NCBI GenBank assembly: GCA_905221615.1
Contig: CAJNDT010000580.1
Span: 815,511 to 879,510, forward strand
DNA length: 64,000 nt
Source of the DNA: Symbiodinium sp. CCMP2592
Lineage: Eukaryota > Sar > Dinophyceae > Suessiales > Symbiodiniaceae
Reading direction: 5' to 3'
Position 1 is the first letter of the stretch, and each line of letters starts with the position of its first letter. The notes beneath the pieces are model-generated. The model was not told the origin of the DNA and ran no database searches. It worked only from the letters and a program-made list of their open reading frames with translations. The translations under genes and the position numbers were made by a program. Positions 42,949 through 54,470 of the stretch are shown in pieces.

Positions 42949-43129
42949 TGCAGATAATCCGCAGATGCTTCTGCTATGCTTCCTTTCTGTGAATCCACAT
43001 GCGCATATTCATCGAACTTTACATGTACGGCGCTTCTGTACATTCTGACGTTGCTGAGTTGCAACAGATGCATCCGTTCTGCAGTGTCCTTTCGGTTCCG
43101 AGCGTTACTTCTTTCGGAGATACCCTCAC
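42949..43129 (-). CDS. 60-residue exon, hydrophilic
   Basis: 181 nt from ATTTTGAG|GT to ATCTGCA|GTGACG. Reads EGISERSNARNRKDTAERMH, LLQLSNVRMYRSAVHVK and DSQKGSIAEASADYLQ. Coding-like; a plus-strand frame over it is Cys-rich and less convincing. Family unknown. Confidence 0.5.
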
Positions 43130-43960
43130 CTCAAAATTGCATGCCGAAAGAATGTAGCTTCTGTAGATCTCTGAAACCCTGCACCGGCTGACGTTGATAG
43201 CTCTGTTGGTCAGGGTGGCGGGCTTAGTCTCAGTCCGCTTTACTATTAGCTCATGCTACGGCGCGGGAGCTCTAACCCACAATCTACCAGCTTACGACTT
43301 CATGCGTTGTCGAATTCATCGCGAATACAATACCCAGCCGACCAGAAGCCCGCTTCCTTGTACTTTTCAAACCATACCCTCCAAGACCCAGTTGAACTCT
43401 TGCTCCCCCCTTATCTTCCACCACAATCCGTGCAAAAAAGGATCTGCGAGCCGAGAACCAGACTTCGGAGCCTACACCTTACAAGCCTATGTTCCCGAAA
43501 CCCAAAACCTCAACCTCGAGCGCGGAATATATCCAAAACCCCCTCGCAACCTAACTTCCTGAAGCTCTCCACCCCTTCGGCTCTTTACGACCTGACCCAT
43601 AACCGAAAGCTTAAGCCCCGAACTCTCAAACTCGAACCCTAAATCCCGAAGCCTTCGAACCCTAGAGCAGCAACCAACCCCTCTCGAACTATGCAAATCC
43701 ATTCTACAACCCCGGAATTTACAAAAACCTTTCTATGTCTGAGACCCCTTATCAAACTGCTCAAACCCAATTTAAAAACATATGCTCCTACGCTTCATAC
43801 CCCTTATAAAACTGCTCAAACCCTCCCTTCCAACAAAAGAGCAAAAGCTCCCTCGGCCTCCTTAAAGTCGCCCCGGGACTGGGCCCAACCATGATGGTAC
43901 ACGGCGTCCTTCCTCGAAAAAACTCTCGGCTTCGGCTTCGGCTTCTATCGGGGAGGGAGG

Positions 43961-44092
43961 GGTTTAGGGTTTAGGGGTTTAGGGTTTGCGGTTGAGGGGA
44001 TTAGGGTTGAAGGGTTTGGGTTTATGGGTTTAGGGGTTTAGGGTTTAGGGTTGAGGGGTGTAGGGTTGAGGGGTTAAGGGGTTAAGGGGTCT
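43961..44092 (+). repeat. TTTAGGG-type array with variants
   Basis: More than ten GGGTTTAGGG / GGGGTTGAGGG units running into a degenerate AGGGGT tail. Confidence 0.85.
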
Positions 44093-44448
44093 ATAAAGAG
44101 GTCCCAGAAAGGGGGTCCATACGGGGTCCCAGCTTCCACAACGGGTCCAGAAGGAAACACGATTCTCGAACACTCAACGTTGGACCTTCCAAGCCCGAAG
44201 ACAAATCCCAAACCCTACTTCACCCCTATTTTGAGGGTTTAACGTTGCAGGACAGATTCTCGAGATGCGGTTTCCTGGCATTGCCGTTGTGCCCGACAAG
44301 AATCCCACCCCCGACGCCGAATCCCTTATATCCAGATCCCCAAGCCCTGCATCCTGAACATACATTAATCATTGAAGAAAAATGGTTTCGGGTGAAGGCT
44401 TGCGGTTCATGACATAGGGTTGCACGGCATCTAAGTTCCTGTCAAAGG

Positions 44449-44680
44449 CAACCGTTCAGACCCAATCCGCAAAAGGTCGCGGAGCCTTTCGGCTTGGACA
44501 AATCCTGCGAGTTGTTGAATCTTAGTGTCTCTGTTTGCAATCTGAAGTTCCGAACAACATCCAAAGCAGCAGAAAACCTGAATCGCTTCGGGCTCCCTTC
44601 ATCAAGGTTGCGAGCCCGAAAGCGTGAAACTCGCTTTGAATGAGGCGATGTATGTTTGAGCTCTCTCTTGAGGGATATTG
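44449..44680 (-). CDS. coding-like segment
   Basis: Minus frame with VSRFRARNLDEGSPKRFRFS, AALDVVRNFRLQTETLRFN and SQDLSKPKGSATF before TGA. A second minus frame (44522-44710) is also open. Ends uncertain. Confidence 0.35.
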
Positions 44681-45100
44681 GTAACTACAAGGCGAACCTC
44701 CCGCGCGCATTCCGCAGAACAGAAGACTGCAGCGTTCTTACATTGAGGACTCCCTTGAGTCAGAGAAATCCGCATATATGGAAAGCCCCAAACACCTGCC
44801 TCACAGACCGCAAATTTTCCTTGGATGTTCCAAGGAAAAAGGGGGTTTAGTTAACAGCTGAGGGGTCGTGCCCTGATGGGAGGGTTTGTCTTCAGAGCTT
44901 TCATTAAGTTTGGAGCTGAACGCTCACGGCCTTTTGAGGGACCTGCTGGGGGTTTGAAAGGTCAAGTTGGGAGTCTCAGGGTAGAGAACTGTAGCACGGC
45001 TCTGCAAGCAGACGGGCCTTACGTAGCGATGCTAGATACTGCTTCCGTGAAGAATCTTAAGTCATGTCCATACCACATTTATGACCATGCACAGTGGATT

Positions 45101-45152
45101 ACTACTATTATTATTGCTATTATTATTACTATACTAATAATTACTATTATTG
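45101..45152. repeat. ATT microsatellite
   Basis: ACTATTATTATT-type imperfect repeat. Confidence 0.8.
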
Positions 45153-45294
45153 TCGGTGATGCCTTCCCTTGAACTCCCAGACCTTTCGGACCCGGGGCCA
45201 TTGATGCCAATAGCAGAGGGCACCTCACCCAAAAGCCCGAACCCGAAACCTTGACTTAAGCCCAAGCAAGAAGGGTCCAAATGGGTGCCGGAGT

Positions 45295-45640
45295 CTAGAC
45301 ATTAGTTACGTCACCAAGGCCGTAGAATAGAAGCCACGTCGGGCTGAAGATCTTTGCATTCGAGTTTGAATCCAAGTTGAGGCAATTGAACATGAAACTT
45401 GCCTCACCTGTCCCAGTGTTGGCACTTCGTGCTGTTGCAAACGGAAAGGTGCTATACACATAACTCGCGTGGGCTTCTACTGGGACTTTACACAATGAAC
45501 CAAGCTGATCTGGATTAACATGTGCGAACGCTTGAAACATCGTTGAAAACTCGAAACGTCTACTCGTGTCCAAGATTAGGAATGCAAGCAGGTTGACCAA
45601 TCTCGGCAACCACGGAGGACTTACTTTAGAGAAAACTTGC
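45295..45640 (-). CDS. 3' coding part of an unrecognised gene
   Basis: Open minus frame ending in TAG at 45295-45297. Contains PPWLPRLVNLLAFLILDTSR, FEFSTMFQAFAHVNPDQLG and FSPTWLLFYGLGDVTNV. Likely more than one exon fused in the read. It lies downstream of the exon at 45880-45980. Confidence 0.4.
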
Positions 45641-45879
45641 TCGTTTGTATTCAGTTTGTGCCCAAAACAGGGCCGTCGATGACTGCAGTTTCTGCTCGTT
45701 GACAGCCCCAGCCATAAATCCACATAAATCCGAATACCTCAACCCAGATCCTATCCGCCAGCTGCAAAGTGGCCGAATTTTCGGGAAAAAACCGAGCCCT
45801 CCACGAAACTGTCTAGGATGTGTTGCAATATGAAGGCGCACGGCTCAAGGTTGGAAGGATTCGGATATTCAGACATTGC

Positions 45880-45980
45880 CAAGCTTCGTACTCTTTGTTG
45901 ATAGCATCCAGCCTTGCTTGCTTCTGCTGCCACTGCCGCACGGCGCGATAGAGCCTCGTCTCGTCAGGTTCCCGGAGCAT
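45880..45980 (-). CDS. coiled-coil exon, possible gene start
   Basis: ATG at 45978-45980: MLREPDETRLYRAVRQWQQK, then QARLDAINKEYEAW. Highly helical and charged. The GC donor GCTTG|GCAATG ends it. The ATG may be internal to a longer exon. Confidence 0.55.
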
Positions 45981-46216
45981 AGGATTCAAGGATCCCTTGA
46001 CTCCAAAACCCTGAAAATCTCCCGTTTTTTCTAGCTAGTGGGAACATCTCCCGTGACGGGCTTACAAAGCCTAAAGAAACTCTCCGACGAGACCCTCAGC
46101 GCGCGAGTTTGGCATAGGGCTCGCAAGGCTCGGTCTTCAGGAAAGAAAGGGCTCTGGATCCCTAAACCCTAAACCCTAAATGAGACAATTTGTTGATTTC
46201 GCAAGGTCTGGTTGCA

Positions 46217-46301
46217 TCAAAGCCACTTTTTGCCATAGATGCCACCGCAAAGCAGCAACAGGACAAGCATCAGCGCAGTAAGCCATGAAAACTCCATGGT
46301 G
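46217..46301 (-). CDS. last exon; one frame gives a membrane tail
   Basis: A very strong acceptor, TTGTTTGCCTTTCAG|CACCATGG. In the ATG frame 26 codons (MEFSWLTALMLVLLLLCGGI, then YGKKWL) end in TGA: a membrane-anchor tail or micro-protein. If the exon at 46628-46750 joins directly (phase 0), the frame is instead HHGVFMAYCADACPVAALRW and on to TAG near 46176. I cannot choose without transcripts. Confidence 0.45.
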
Positions 46302-46627
46302 CTGAAAGGCAAACAAGATCAGACACGAATGTTTGCAGGAATTCCAACCCCGGGGATTTGCACAGCTTGTGTGACTTAACTTGAGTCGGCCAACAGTGGG
46401 TAAGCTGAGCAGACGGGTTCTGATTTATCGGCTGAGGGTCTAAATCTTGAGGCTGGGCGTAATCGTTCCATAGTCACCCGCGAAATCAGCTTGCTCTGTT
46501 TGCCAACACTGCATAGAACAGAATGCACACGTCTTTGTGCTTGATACCTAAACTCTTGCTTTACTACACTGCATGTCTGCTGTCTGTCGAACCTATGCGC
46601 AACCTGGCCTGCACTCATCACTTGCAC

Positions 46628-46750
46628 CCTGTAAGCGGCAGGCTCTGCTGTATGTCCGGTGAAGAAGGCTTCAAAATAGAATTGATTAACAGCTGCTACC
46701 GCATCGCTTTCTTGGACCAAAAAAGCAACATCTGCCGCGGTTCTGACATG
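46628..46750 (-). CDS. 41-codon exon
   Basis: Phase 0-0 from GGGACTCAG|CAT to TTACAGG|GTGCAA. Reads HVRTAADVAFLVQESDAVAA, VNQFYFEAFFTGHTAEP and AAYR. The minus frame stays open for 134 codons around it. Function unknown. It is the last clear minus-strand exon before the character of the window changes. Confidence 0.5.
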
Positions 46751-47407
46751 CTGAGTCCCGAAAGCACTTGCCGCACCCACATGCCTTTAAGACATGCAAA
46801 AGAAGCAACTTGTGCTTACTAAAGTGGTTTCAAAGGTTGCACCCGATTTCCCAATCGGAACGCTTCAATAAAATGAATCGCACGTTTGGTGGCCCTTCTA
46901 GTTCTTTGTTTGCACATTTGCTGCTTACAGTGTCATCCGACTATCACTCAATCAACATCCGCAACAAACCCAAATAAACACCGATGCAAATAATAAGAAA
47001 AACTGTATGAGGCGGATCGAATTCCTCTGACCTGGGATCAACAACACAAGGCAGCTGTTTTCGCGCAAGTGAGCGTCCAATGGCATTCAACAGCCATCTC
47101 CACGGAAAAACAGGACAGGCTTGGAGACATCCTTCACGTTGACACTCAGCAGCACAGAGGCCTTCAGGGTGGAGGACAAGGCAGGCGAGCAGGCAGCAGT
47201 TCGTCCGGCATCCGGTCTAAAGCCCTGTTGCACGTGCTCCTCTGGACCGCCTCATTGGTCAAAGCCTCGATTGAGAGATGGAGGACAATGCCAGGCTGCT
47301 GACTCTGCGCCGTCGCAATCCAAAGGCGCAAGCAGCTGGAGGTCCTCAAGACCCGCGCTTGCCGGGGGTGCTACAGCCTTCTTGCATGAGCGCACCACGC
47401 GCGGCAC

Positions 47408-47776
47408 ATGCTTAGCTGGTCGGGTCTCAGACTTGACAGGCGGGAGGCGGACTCTGCAATCTTGCTTGCTGAGGTCTCCACGAGACCGTATCAAGGCAAA
47501 ACCCAGGTAAAACCTGAACTGCAGAAGGCATCAATTGATCTAACCGAACATGTCTTTGCTCACAAGGAGAAACTAGCACCTGGACCTGCGCCATCAAACG
47601 GCCACAACGAGCTCATCACCGGCAAAGCTCAGCGCGCAAGTACGCGGCCAATGGCAGCTAGGTTCTACCTGCACGACAGACACGTGCTGGGAAGCCCTCC
47701 ATCAGTGGGACATCCTTTCGGAAGCCTCGATTCAGATTTGGTCCTATGCTGCAGGAAACGAAGATCTACAGTTTAG
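47408..47776 (+). CDS. plus-strand ORF, coding-like
   Basis: 122 codons; the inner part (TQVKPELQKASIDLTEHVFA, HKEKLAPGPAPSNGHNELI) looks like real protein. No telomere-like filler. A minus frame at 47252-47494 is also open. Product unknown. Confidence 0.35.
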   Translation: MLSWSGLRLDRREADSAILLAEVSTRPYQGKTQVKPELQKASIDLTEHVFAHKEKLAPGPAPSNGHNELITGKAQRASTRPMAARFYLHDRHVLGSPPSVGHPFGSLDSDLVLCCRKRRSTV

Positions 47777-48599
47777 TGCTTGCCAGGGTTTGTGAACCAC
47801 CCTGCTTGAGGCACGGTCGCGAGTGCTCAACAAATTCAGAAGGTGCTTAGGAGACTTCTTTCGACAAGGCCGGTTGGTTTCGCTTGGATTGCCCACACTT
47901 TCCCCCGGAAGGAGGGAAACAAGCAAAGGCCTAGCTTTCTCAAGTTTCGAGACTTCGGCAAGTGAAGTGTGGGATTTATGACGACATGCTCTGCGTCGAC
48001 TGCCAACTCGGGTTCGCGCGCAAGCTTTGCAGCCGAATTTGCTGGCTTTGGACAGCATGGCTGGTTCTGTTGCAGTTTGCTTGTGAGTCAAAGTTCTATG
48101 CCAAAGTCTTGCGTAGTGTTCCGCGAGGCTCTGAACAGACTGCCGCCGGGGTGGGCAGAAGATGTTGGCCGGAAGGCGTGCTGGGGTCTGCAGCAAATTC
48201 CTGGAGCACGTCATGTGACATTGTCTTCACAAAGAGTTGCATGTGGATGACGTGCAGAACCTCAGGCACATCCCTGCTCGTAAGTTGCAAAAACATGCAT
48301 CGGAAGTGGCGACTTCTCAGGAAGCTGTCCAGCACTTCGTTCCTCCGAGATTGCGATGCGGGATTGCAGTGCAGAGATCCAGGCGGAATCCAGTCCCGCA
48401 GCAGAAGGTGGTTCCGTCACGCATTTTGCCGTGGCATGCATGGCTCCAAGCAGATGACTGTCGGATGCACCCATGCGCAGGCAACTTCAGCACAGCATAG
48501 TACAGCTGACTCGGAAGGCAGCACAGTTTTCGCGCACCGCGATCAGCGCCCGGCCAGCTGTCACGTCAGGGCATCAAGGCAGCTCTGGAAAACCATTTC

Positions 48600-48930
48600 G
48601 ACTTGGAAGTGCTGCAAAGCATCTGCGGACAAGATGGGCATCATGTTGCATGTTCCGAGAAGAGCAGCCTCTCCGCACGGTCGCACGTGACGTCAGCTTC
48701 TGTGCTTCCAAGTCTAAGTGTCGCGCGACAGTCTAGGCACAAGCCCCTCACGACTCTTTTCCTCTTGTTTTTCTTCGGTAAAGCCGGCTGCAATTGGCTA
48801 CACCAATTGCGAGAGAGACTTGGTCTGGAAGTAGCATTCAGGGCTGCTCGCCGCCACAAGTGGCCAAACCGCAGTATCACTGCTACCCGAACAAGACGGG
48901 TGCTCAAGCATGCGGCCAACGACAGCTAGC
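48600..48930 (+). CDS. plus-strand coding segments
   Basis: One plus frame reads DLEVLQSICGQDGHHVACSE and, after a pyrimidine-rich stretch ending CTTCGGTAAAG, CNWLHQLRERLGLEVAFRAA and HKWPNRSITATRTRRVLK before TAG. Probably two exons. The 242-codon plus ORF in another frame (47962-48690) is less convincing. Confidence 0.35.
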
Positions 48931-48944
48931 AGCCGTCTCGCTCG

Positions 48945-49960
48945 GAGACGCCCATCCATATTGAAACTCGACTTCGCGAAGGCATTCCGGGGCAGGCCCC
49001 TGGCCGCATGAATCTCATGACGGGTGCAGATCGAGAGCGATGCTGCTCTGCACAGACTTGCCATGTTTCAAGCACTGCATCCTTTGCAAGGCAGCTCAAC
49101 TCCACACCAGAGCAACGCACTGCAGTTGCCCAGGTCTCCACGAGGCGCATCGCTTTCCGCGCATTGCGAACTTTGCAGGTGCTACCCGTGACATCCCGTG
49201 ACATGCCAGGTCCTCCTGGCTTCGGTTGGTTGACCGACGGAATGTCAAACCTGTCTCCGCAAAAGGCCGGCACCTTCCTATCGACTGGGGCACGTGCAAG
49301 AGCTCAAATAAGATCGCCATGGCACAAACTGCTGCAAAGAAGCGGGGGAGTCGCCTTCGCCTAAAGATGAAACCTGACAGCACCACTCCACCGAGAATGC
49401 AGCAGAGGCTGCGAGAAGCTTGATTTCTGTTTGACGCCAGTTTTGATGCTACACTTTTTGTGCTGCAGAGGCTTTCCTGACACGTGCGCTCTTTGCAAGC
49501 ACATGAGACTCAACAAGTGAACGAGCGCCATTTTGCGCAAGTCTTGCACTCCGGGGCCTACGTCGCTTCAGAGGCTTGTTTCAAGAGCTTTCTGAAGTAG
49601 TCTCCTTCGCTTGACTGGCTTGCATAGCGTTCGTGCCGAGAAGGTTTGAATGGTGCCGTGGCGCTTTTCTACACCTACAAATCGGCAGCCATAGTTCACA
49701 AGCGCAGACACCAAGTGCATGCTGACATGTCTCGGACCAGCACCACTCCACCAAGAACGCGGCGGAGGCTGCGGGAAGCTTGCAAAGCAGGTCTCAAGCC
49801 CACTTGACCAGACACCTTTGCGGCCCTTGCTAGTGGGAATGGAATGCCTGTCCCAGCCAGGGAGAGGGCGCAGGGTCCGGGAGCAGAACAGAAATGCGAC
49901 AGCAGCAGTTTGTGGTATGCTACTTTCTGGGCAAGATGACCGCAAATTTTAATCTCTGCC
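48945..49960 (+). repeat. duplicated family A, copy 1
   Basis: Shares more than 90 percent identical blocks with 50018-51870: the GAAACTCGACTTCGCG block, the block at 49090-49275, the block at 49280-49440 and the block at 49590-49960. It is shorter than copy 2 because it lacks about 175 bp (present at 50161-50335), about 563 bp (50521-51084) and about 90 bp. Confidence 0.75.
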
Positions 49961-50017
49961 TAGAGGGCCGTTTGGTGCTCAAACTGCTAGTTGCCGTCTC
50001 CGCGAACGACACGCTCG

Positions 50018-51870
50018 GAGACACCCTTCCATATTGAAACTCGACTTCGCGAAGGCATTCCGGGGCAGGCCCCTGGCCGCGTGAATCTCATGACGGGCGC
50101 AGATCGAGAGCGATGCTGCTCTGCGACTTGCCATGTTTCAAGCACTGCATCCTTTGCGAGGCACGCTATTGGAAGCAGCTGGAAATCGCAGCGGCCAAGT
50201 GCCAGAAGGCCGTCACGGTAAAGGGTGGCATCACGACATGCCTCGGAAAGCTATACAGGAAACCCAAACGCGGCTGCTTGGGCAAAGTGAGAGGATTCAC
50301 AGCTTCAGCCGACCGAGGACCTTGCGCAGTCCACTCCACTCCACACCAGAGCAGCGCACTGCAGTTGCCCAGGTCTCCACGAGGCGCATCGCTTTCCGCG
50401 CATTGCGAACTTTGCAGGTGCTACCCGTGACATCCCGTGACATGCCAGGTCCTCCTGGCTTCGGTTGGTTGACCGACGGAATGTCAGACCTGTCTCCGCA
50501 AAAGGCCGGCACCTTCCTATCCCGAGTTAGCCACGAGTCTCATCTCAAGTCGAGCACCCTGTCAAAAGCCGGAAGCCCAAGCCCTTGCTTGCTCTCTTAT
50601 CCGTGACTGAGAGTCCCAGCTCCAACTGCTTCTAGGAGGACCCCCCGGCGAAATACAATAAGTGGTGGGGGAGCAACGAGCATGGGGGAATGTATTGCGA
50701 GGTTTCCGGGTGACCCAGCTGCTATGTGCTTAGACACACAATCAGGGCGTATGCTCGAAGAAACAAGAATGTATTGCGAGGGGGCGTCGCGCCATACAAT
50801 CATGGGGCCAAATTCAATCTCATAAAACGAATTCCAGTTAGTTCTGCGCTACCCACACCCGATGCGGGTACAGGGCACATGCATAATAGTGATAGTAGCA
50901 ATACCCGAAGCATGGGCCTGACATCTGACTGTGAAGTACATTCTCGAACCTTTGAAATGTTGTGTGGGCCGGAACACCAACCCCCAGCAATACATTAGTA
51001 GGGGTCTGGGGCTGAGGGCGCACTGTGTTTGCTAGAGCTTGTCTGCACGCAACCGGCGGTTGCAGGCTCTCTGCGCTGCAGCAGACTGGGGCACGTGCAA
51101 GAGCTCGAACAAGATCTCCATAGCACAAACTGCTGCAAAGAAGCGGGGGAGTCGCCTTCGCCTGAAGATGAAACCTGACGGCACCACTCCACCGAGACTG
51201 CAGCAGAGGCTGCGCGAAGCTTGATTTCTGCTTGACGCCAGTTTTGATGCTACGAGGCTTTCCTGATACGCGCGCTCTTTGCAAGCACATGAGACTCAAC
51301 AAGTGAACGAGCGCCCTTCTGCGCAAATCTTGCACTCGAGGGATTACGTCGTTTCAGAGGCCTTGGGACTCCTGGCCTCTCCAACAAGCGCCTCAAAGCA
51401 CTCAACGTCGGAATTGAGAAGGAACTAGTTAACTAGTTCACTACGGCGCACTCAGCATCAAAGGCTTTCTGAAGTAGTCTCCTTCGCTTGACTGGCTTGC
51501 ATAGCGTTCGTGCCGAGAAGGTTTGAATGGTGCCGTGGCGCTTTTCTACCTACACCTACAAATCGGCAGCCATAGTTCACAAGCGCAGACACCAAGTGCA
51601 TGCTGACATGTCTCGGACCAGCACCACTCCACCAAGAACGCGGCGGAGGCTGCGGGAAGCTTGCAAAGCAGGTCTCAAGCCCACTTGACCAGACATCTTT
51701 GCGGCCCTTGCTAGTGGGAATGGAATGCCTGTCCCAGCCAGGGAGAGGGCGCAGGGTCCGGGAGCAGAACAGAAATGCGACAGCAGCAGTTTGTGGTATG
51801 CTACTTTCTGGGCAAGATGACGGCAAATTTTAATCTCTGCCTGGACGGCCGTTTGGTGCTCAAATGTCTG
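50018..51870 (+). repeat. duplicated family A, copy 2
   Basis: The longer copy. The extra piece at 50161-50335 continues an open plus frame (CFKHCILCEARYWKQLEIAA, then AAKCQKAVTVKGGITTC), which may be the original coding exon. None of the junctions of the extra pieces has GT/AG ends. Confidence 0.7.
51422..51439. repeat. 18-bp perfect palindrome
   Basis: GAACTAGTT and its complement, within the roughly 90 bp that copy 2 has and copy 1 lacks. Confidence 0.75.
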
Positions 51871-54470
51871 CCGCACCCCTGTTTTGAGAAACTTCTTGTG
51901 CTGCGGACACTTTTTTGCATTACATGAAATTCAGAGCATGTACTTGGAAAAAGGGAATGATGGCAATTTTGAGCGCTGTTTGCTGCAACTCGGGTGCAAT
52001 GTTCTTCTGCAACCAGGTCCTGTGTCAAATACCTGATTGATTCGCAGGCGCGCAGAGTCGAGTGCGCTTTGACGAAAAATGCGGATCGTTTGCGCTAAAC
52101 AAACTTACATGTCAACTGCGTCTCCAGCTCCAGATTCCAAACGAGAGACAGCAAGCTTGACGCAACCTTCTGAATCCAACAATGCAACTTCTGGACTTCT
52201 GGCACCCTTGGTTCCTTATGTGCAGCCGCAAAGACCTTCGCCTCTTCCAAGCCTTGGGCATGCCAAATCCCCTGGCGCAACGCACATCACCAACCATAGG
52301 CAACTGGCGGCCGGTGTGCGGAACAAGACTCCGCTGCAAGCCGCTTCAGGGCTGCCATGTACGATGCACATTTATACAGGTGCTTGAGCGCATACGGGGT
52401 ACAACGAAAACTAGTTTTGCTTAAGAATTCGAGCGCTGAATTTCGCTGCACATTACGATATCTCATCCATGGACGTTGTGCCCTTAACTTAAGACTTTGA
52501 GCTCCCCGGGAAATCTGGACGTCGGATTCTTAATTTTTACCAGACCTGCAACACGAACAATTTCCAATTACAGAACCCCCAAAGTAAGACTCTGAGCCTT
52601 CAGACTCTTAGCGTGTATGGGCTCTACACAGTACACAAACAGTTCCAAACTAGGAAACCTTCTACAATCTGATGACATGCGCAATCAGAAGAACCACATT
52701 TCACGCCCAGGACCGCCGACAGTGCTGCCCAAACCCCACCGTCCCAAAGGTGCAGGTTCTCATTTGTAAGCTTTGACTACGAAGGGCCCAAACTGCTACA
52801 TGTCGTCTTCCCAGCAGGACTTGCTGCAACAGGAGAGGCGCCTTCGCCTGAAGATGCAACCTGACCGCACCACTCCACGATGGACACAGCAACGGCCACG
52901 CGGAGGGCCGTGGCCACATGGGTAGTTTTCTAATTAAGGTCCCTTTTCAGTGTCCTTTCTAGAAGGGCGCCGTACAATTCTCGAGACCTAAACAGGGACA
53001 CTAATTTACGTAGAGAACTACCTGGATGCTTGCATGGGACTGGGAACTGGGAATGGAATGCTTGTCCGGGCTCGGGGAAGAGGGCAGCATCGGGGCCGGG
53101 GAGAAGAACAGGAATGCGAGAGCAGGAGTTCGCAGCATGCAGCTTTCTGGGCAGCGTGAACGAGAATTCGAGCCTGTGCCTGGAGGGCGGTTTGAGATAC
53201 GCCTTTCTGCTCGACACGAGTTTTGATGATCTTCTTTCTTGTGCTGAGGGCGCTTGTCTGATACGCGCGCTTTGCAAGCAGACTAAATTTCAGAAAAGCG
53301 AGCGCAGCCATTCTGCACCGAAGCGAGAACAAAATGCCGTGCTCCAGCCAGATGTCAGACCGTTGAATCAAAACCTTTCCCGTTAAATGTCATGACGTTA
53401 CGATGATGGCTTACTACTACTGCTAGAAGCTGCTTCGCCCTCCAAGACAGAGCCCAGAGTTCAATGCAGTGGAGGTCACCTCTCTCTTCAGACATCCCCT
53501 AAGGCCCGAGGGTTCTTTCAGTGGAACCCAATGCACCTTCAGCCCTGGGTAGCCAAATAGACAACCCTTGCGCTACTGGGCTGATGAAAGCTCTTCCCAA
53601 GCCTGCGTCGCGAGCTGCGGTGCAGATAGGGTTTAAGGTTTGGGGATTTAGGGTTTAGGGATTCACTTCGCATGTTCAGAAGGTCAAGGAGGAAACTGGG
53701 CATGCAGAGAACTTAGCCAAAGCCTCCACCTGTCCTGCAGAATGCCTCTGTGGTGGACCCTTCAGGGAGGTGTCATAGGTGCTTTCAGAGGAAGCAAGCA
53801 CAGGGATTTTGGCTTCATCATGGAGGGTTGTACATATGCCCATTCAGCTGTTGGCCTGGGGTCTACGAGTTTCTTACGTTAGAGGCAGCCAGAAAGAAAG
53901 CCCGATAACAGCCACGTGCCGGCCGGAATCCAACAGCCTGATGCACGAAAGCTTGGGGGTGCTTGACACAGAGCAGGGTTTTAGGGTTTGGGGAGCTGGC
54001 GGGGGCAGATTTTGCAGGTGCATGTTGACAGCGATCTGCTTGCGAGCAAATCCTGCCGCCGGTGTGGGAAAACTGCTAGTATTTCAGGTGCCTTGCGGCC
54101 CTGTGTCTCACCTGGTCTATGTGGCGACCCCGTCTCGCAGCGGCCGAAGGTGCTGACCAACCTCGAAGCAGATGCGCATATTTCAGCCAACCACAGCAAG
54201 TGTCTCGCCTCGTAGCTATGCAACCTCACAGACGTCCTCTACAAGATCAGCGGAACTCGTATGGGCAAAGGTTGCTCTCAGTGGATAACAGCAGAGAAGC
54301 GACATTTACAATGCTGCTGCATCGTACCCAACAGCCTGTCGCGCGCAGCACAGCGTGCAAGCGAAGCCGACCCGGGCAAACGCGGCTGCCGCTTCACATG
54401 CCGGCAGCAAGTATAAGTAGCCAACAACTCTGCCAGTCGTACGTTCCGCCTGGGCAGTGCGCCGGTGGCC
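51871..54470. repeat. spacer with diverged family A pieces
   Basis: 52790-52900 and 53040-53345 align, with many changes, to parts of copies 1 and 2 (GCCTTCGCCTGAAGATG; TGGGAATGGAATGC...; TTTTGATG...GATACGCGCGCT). One short telomere-like patch lies at 53625-53660. No firm exon. Confidence 0.55.

Noticed and set aside
47962-48690. 242-codon plus ORF
   Set aside because: Very Cys/Trp/Ser-rich with no domain pattern; another plus frame in the same region looks more natural. Kept only as a possible coding region.
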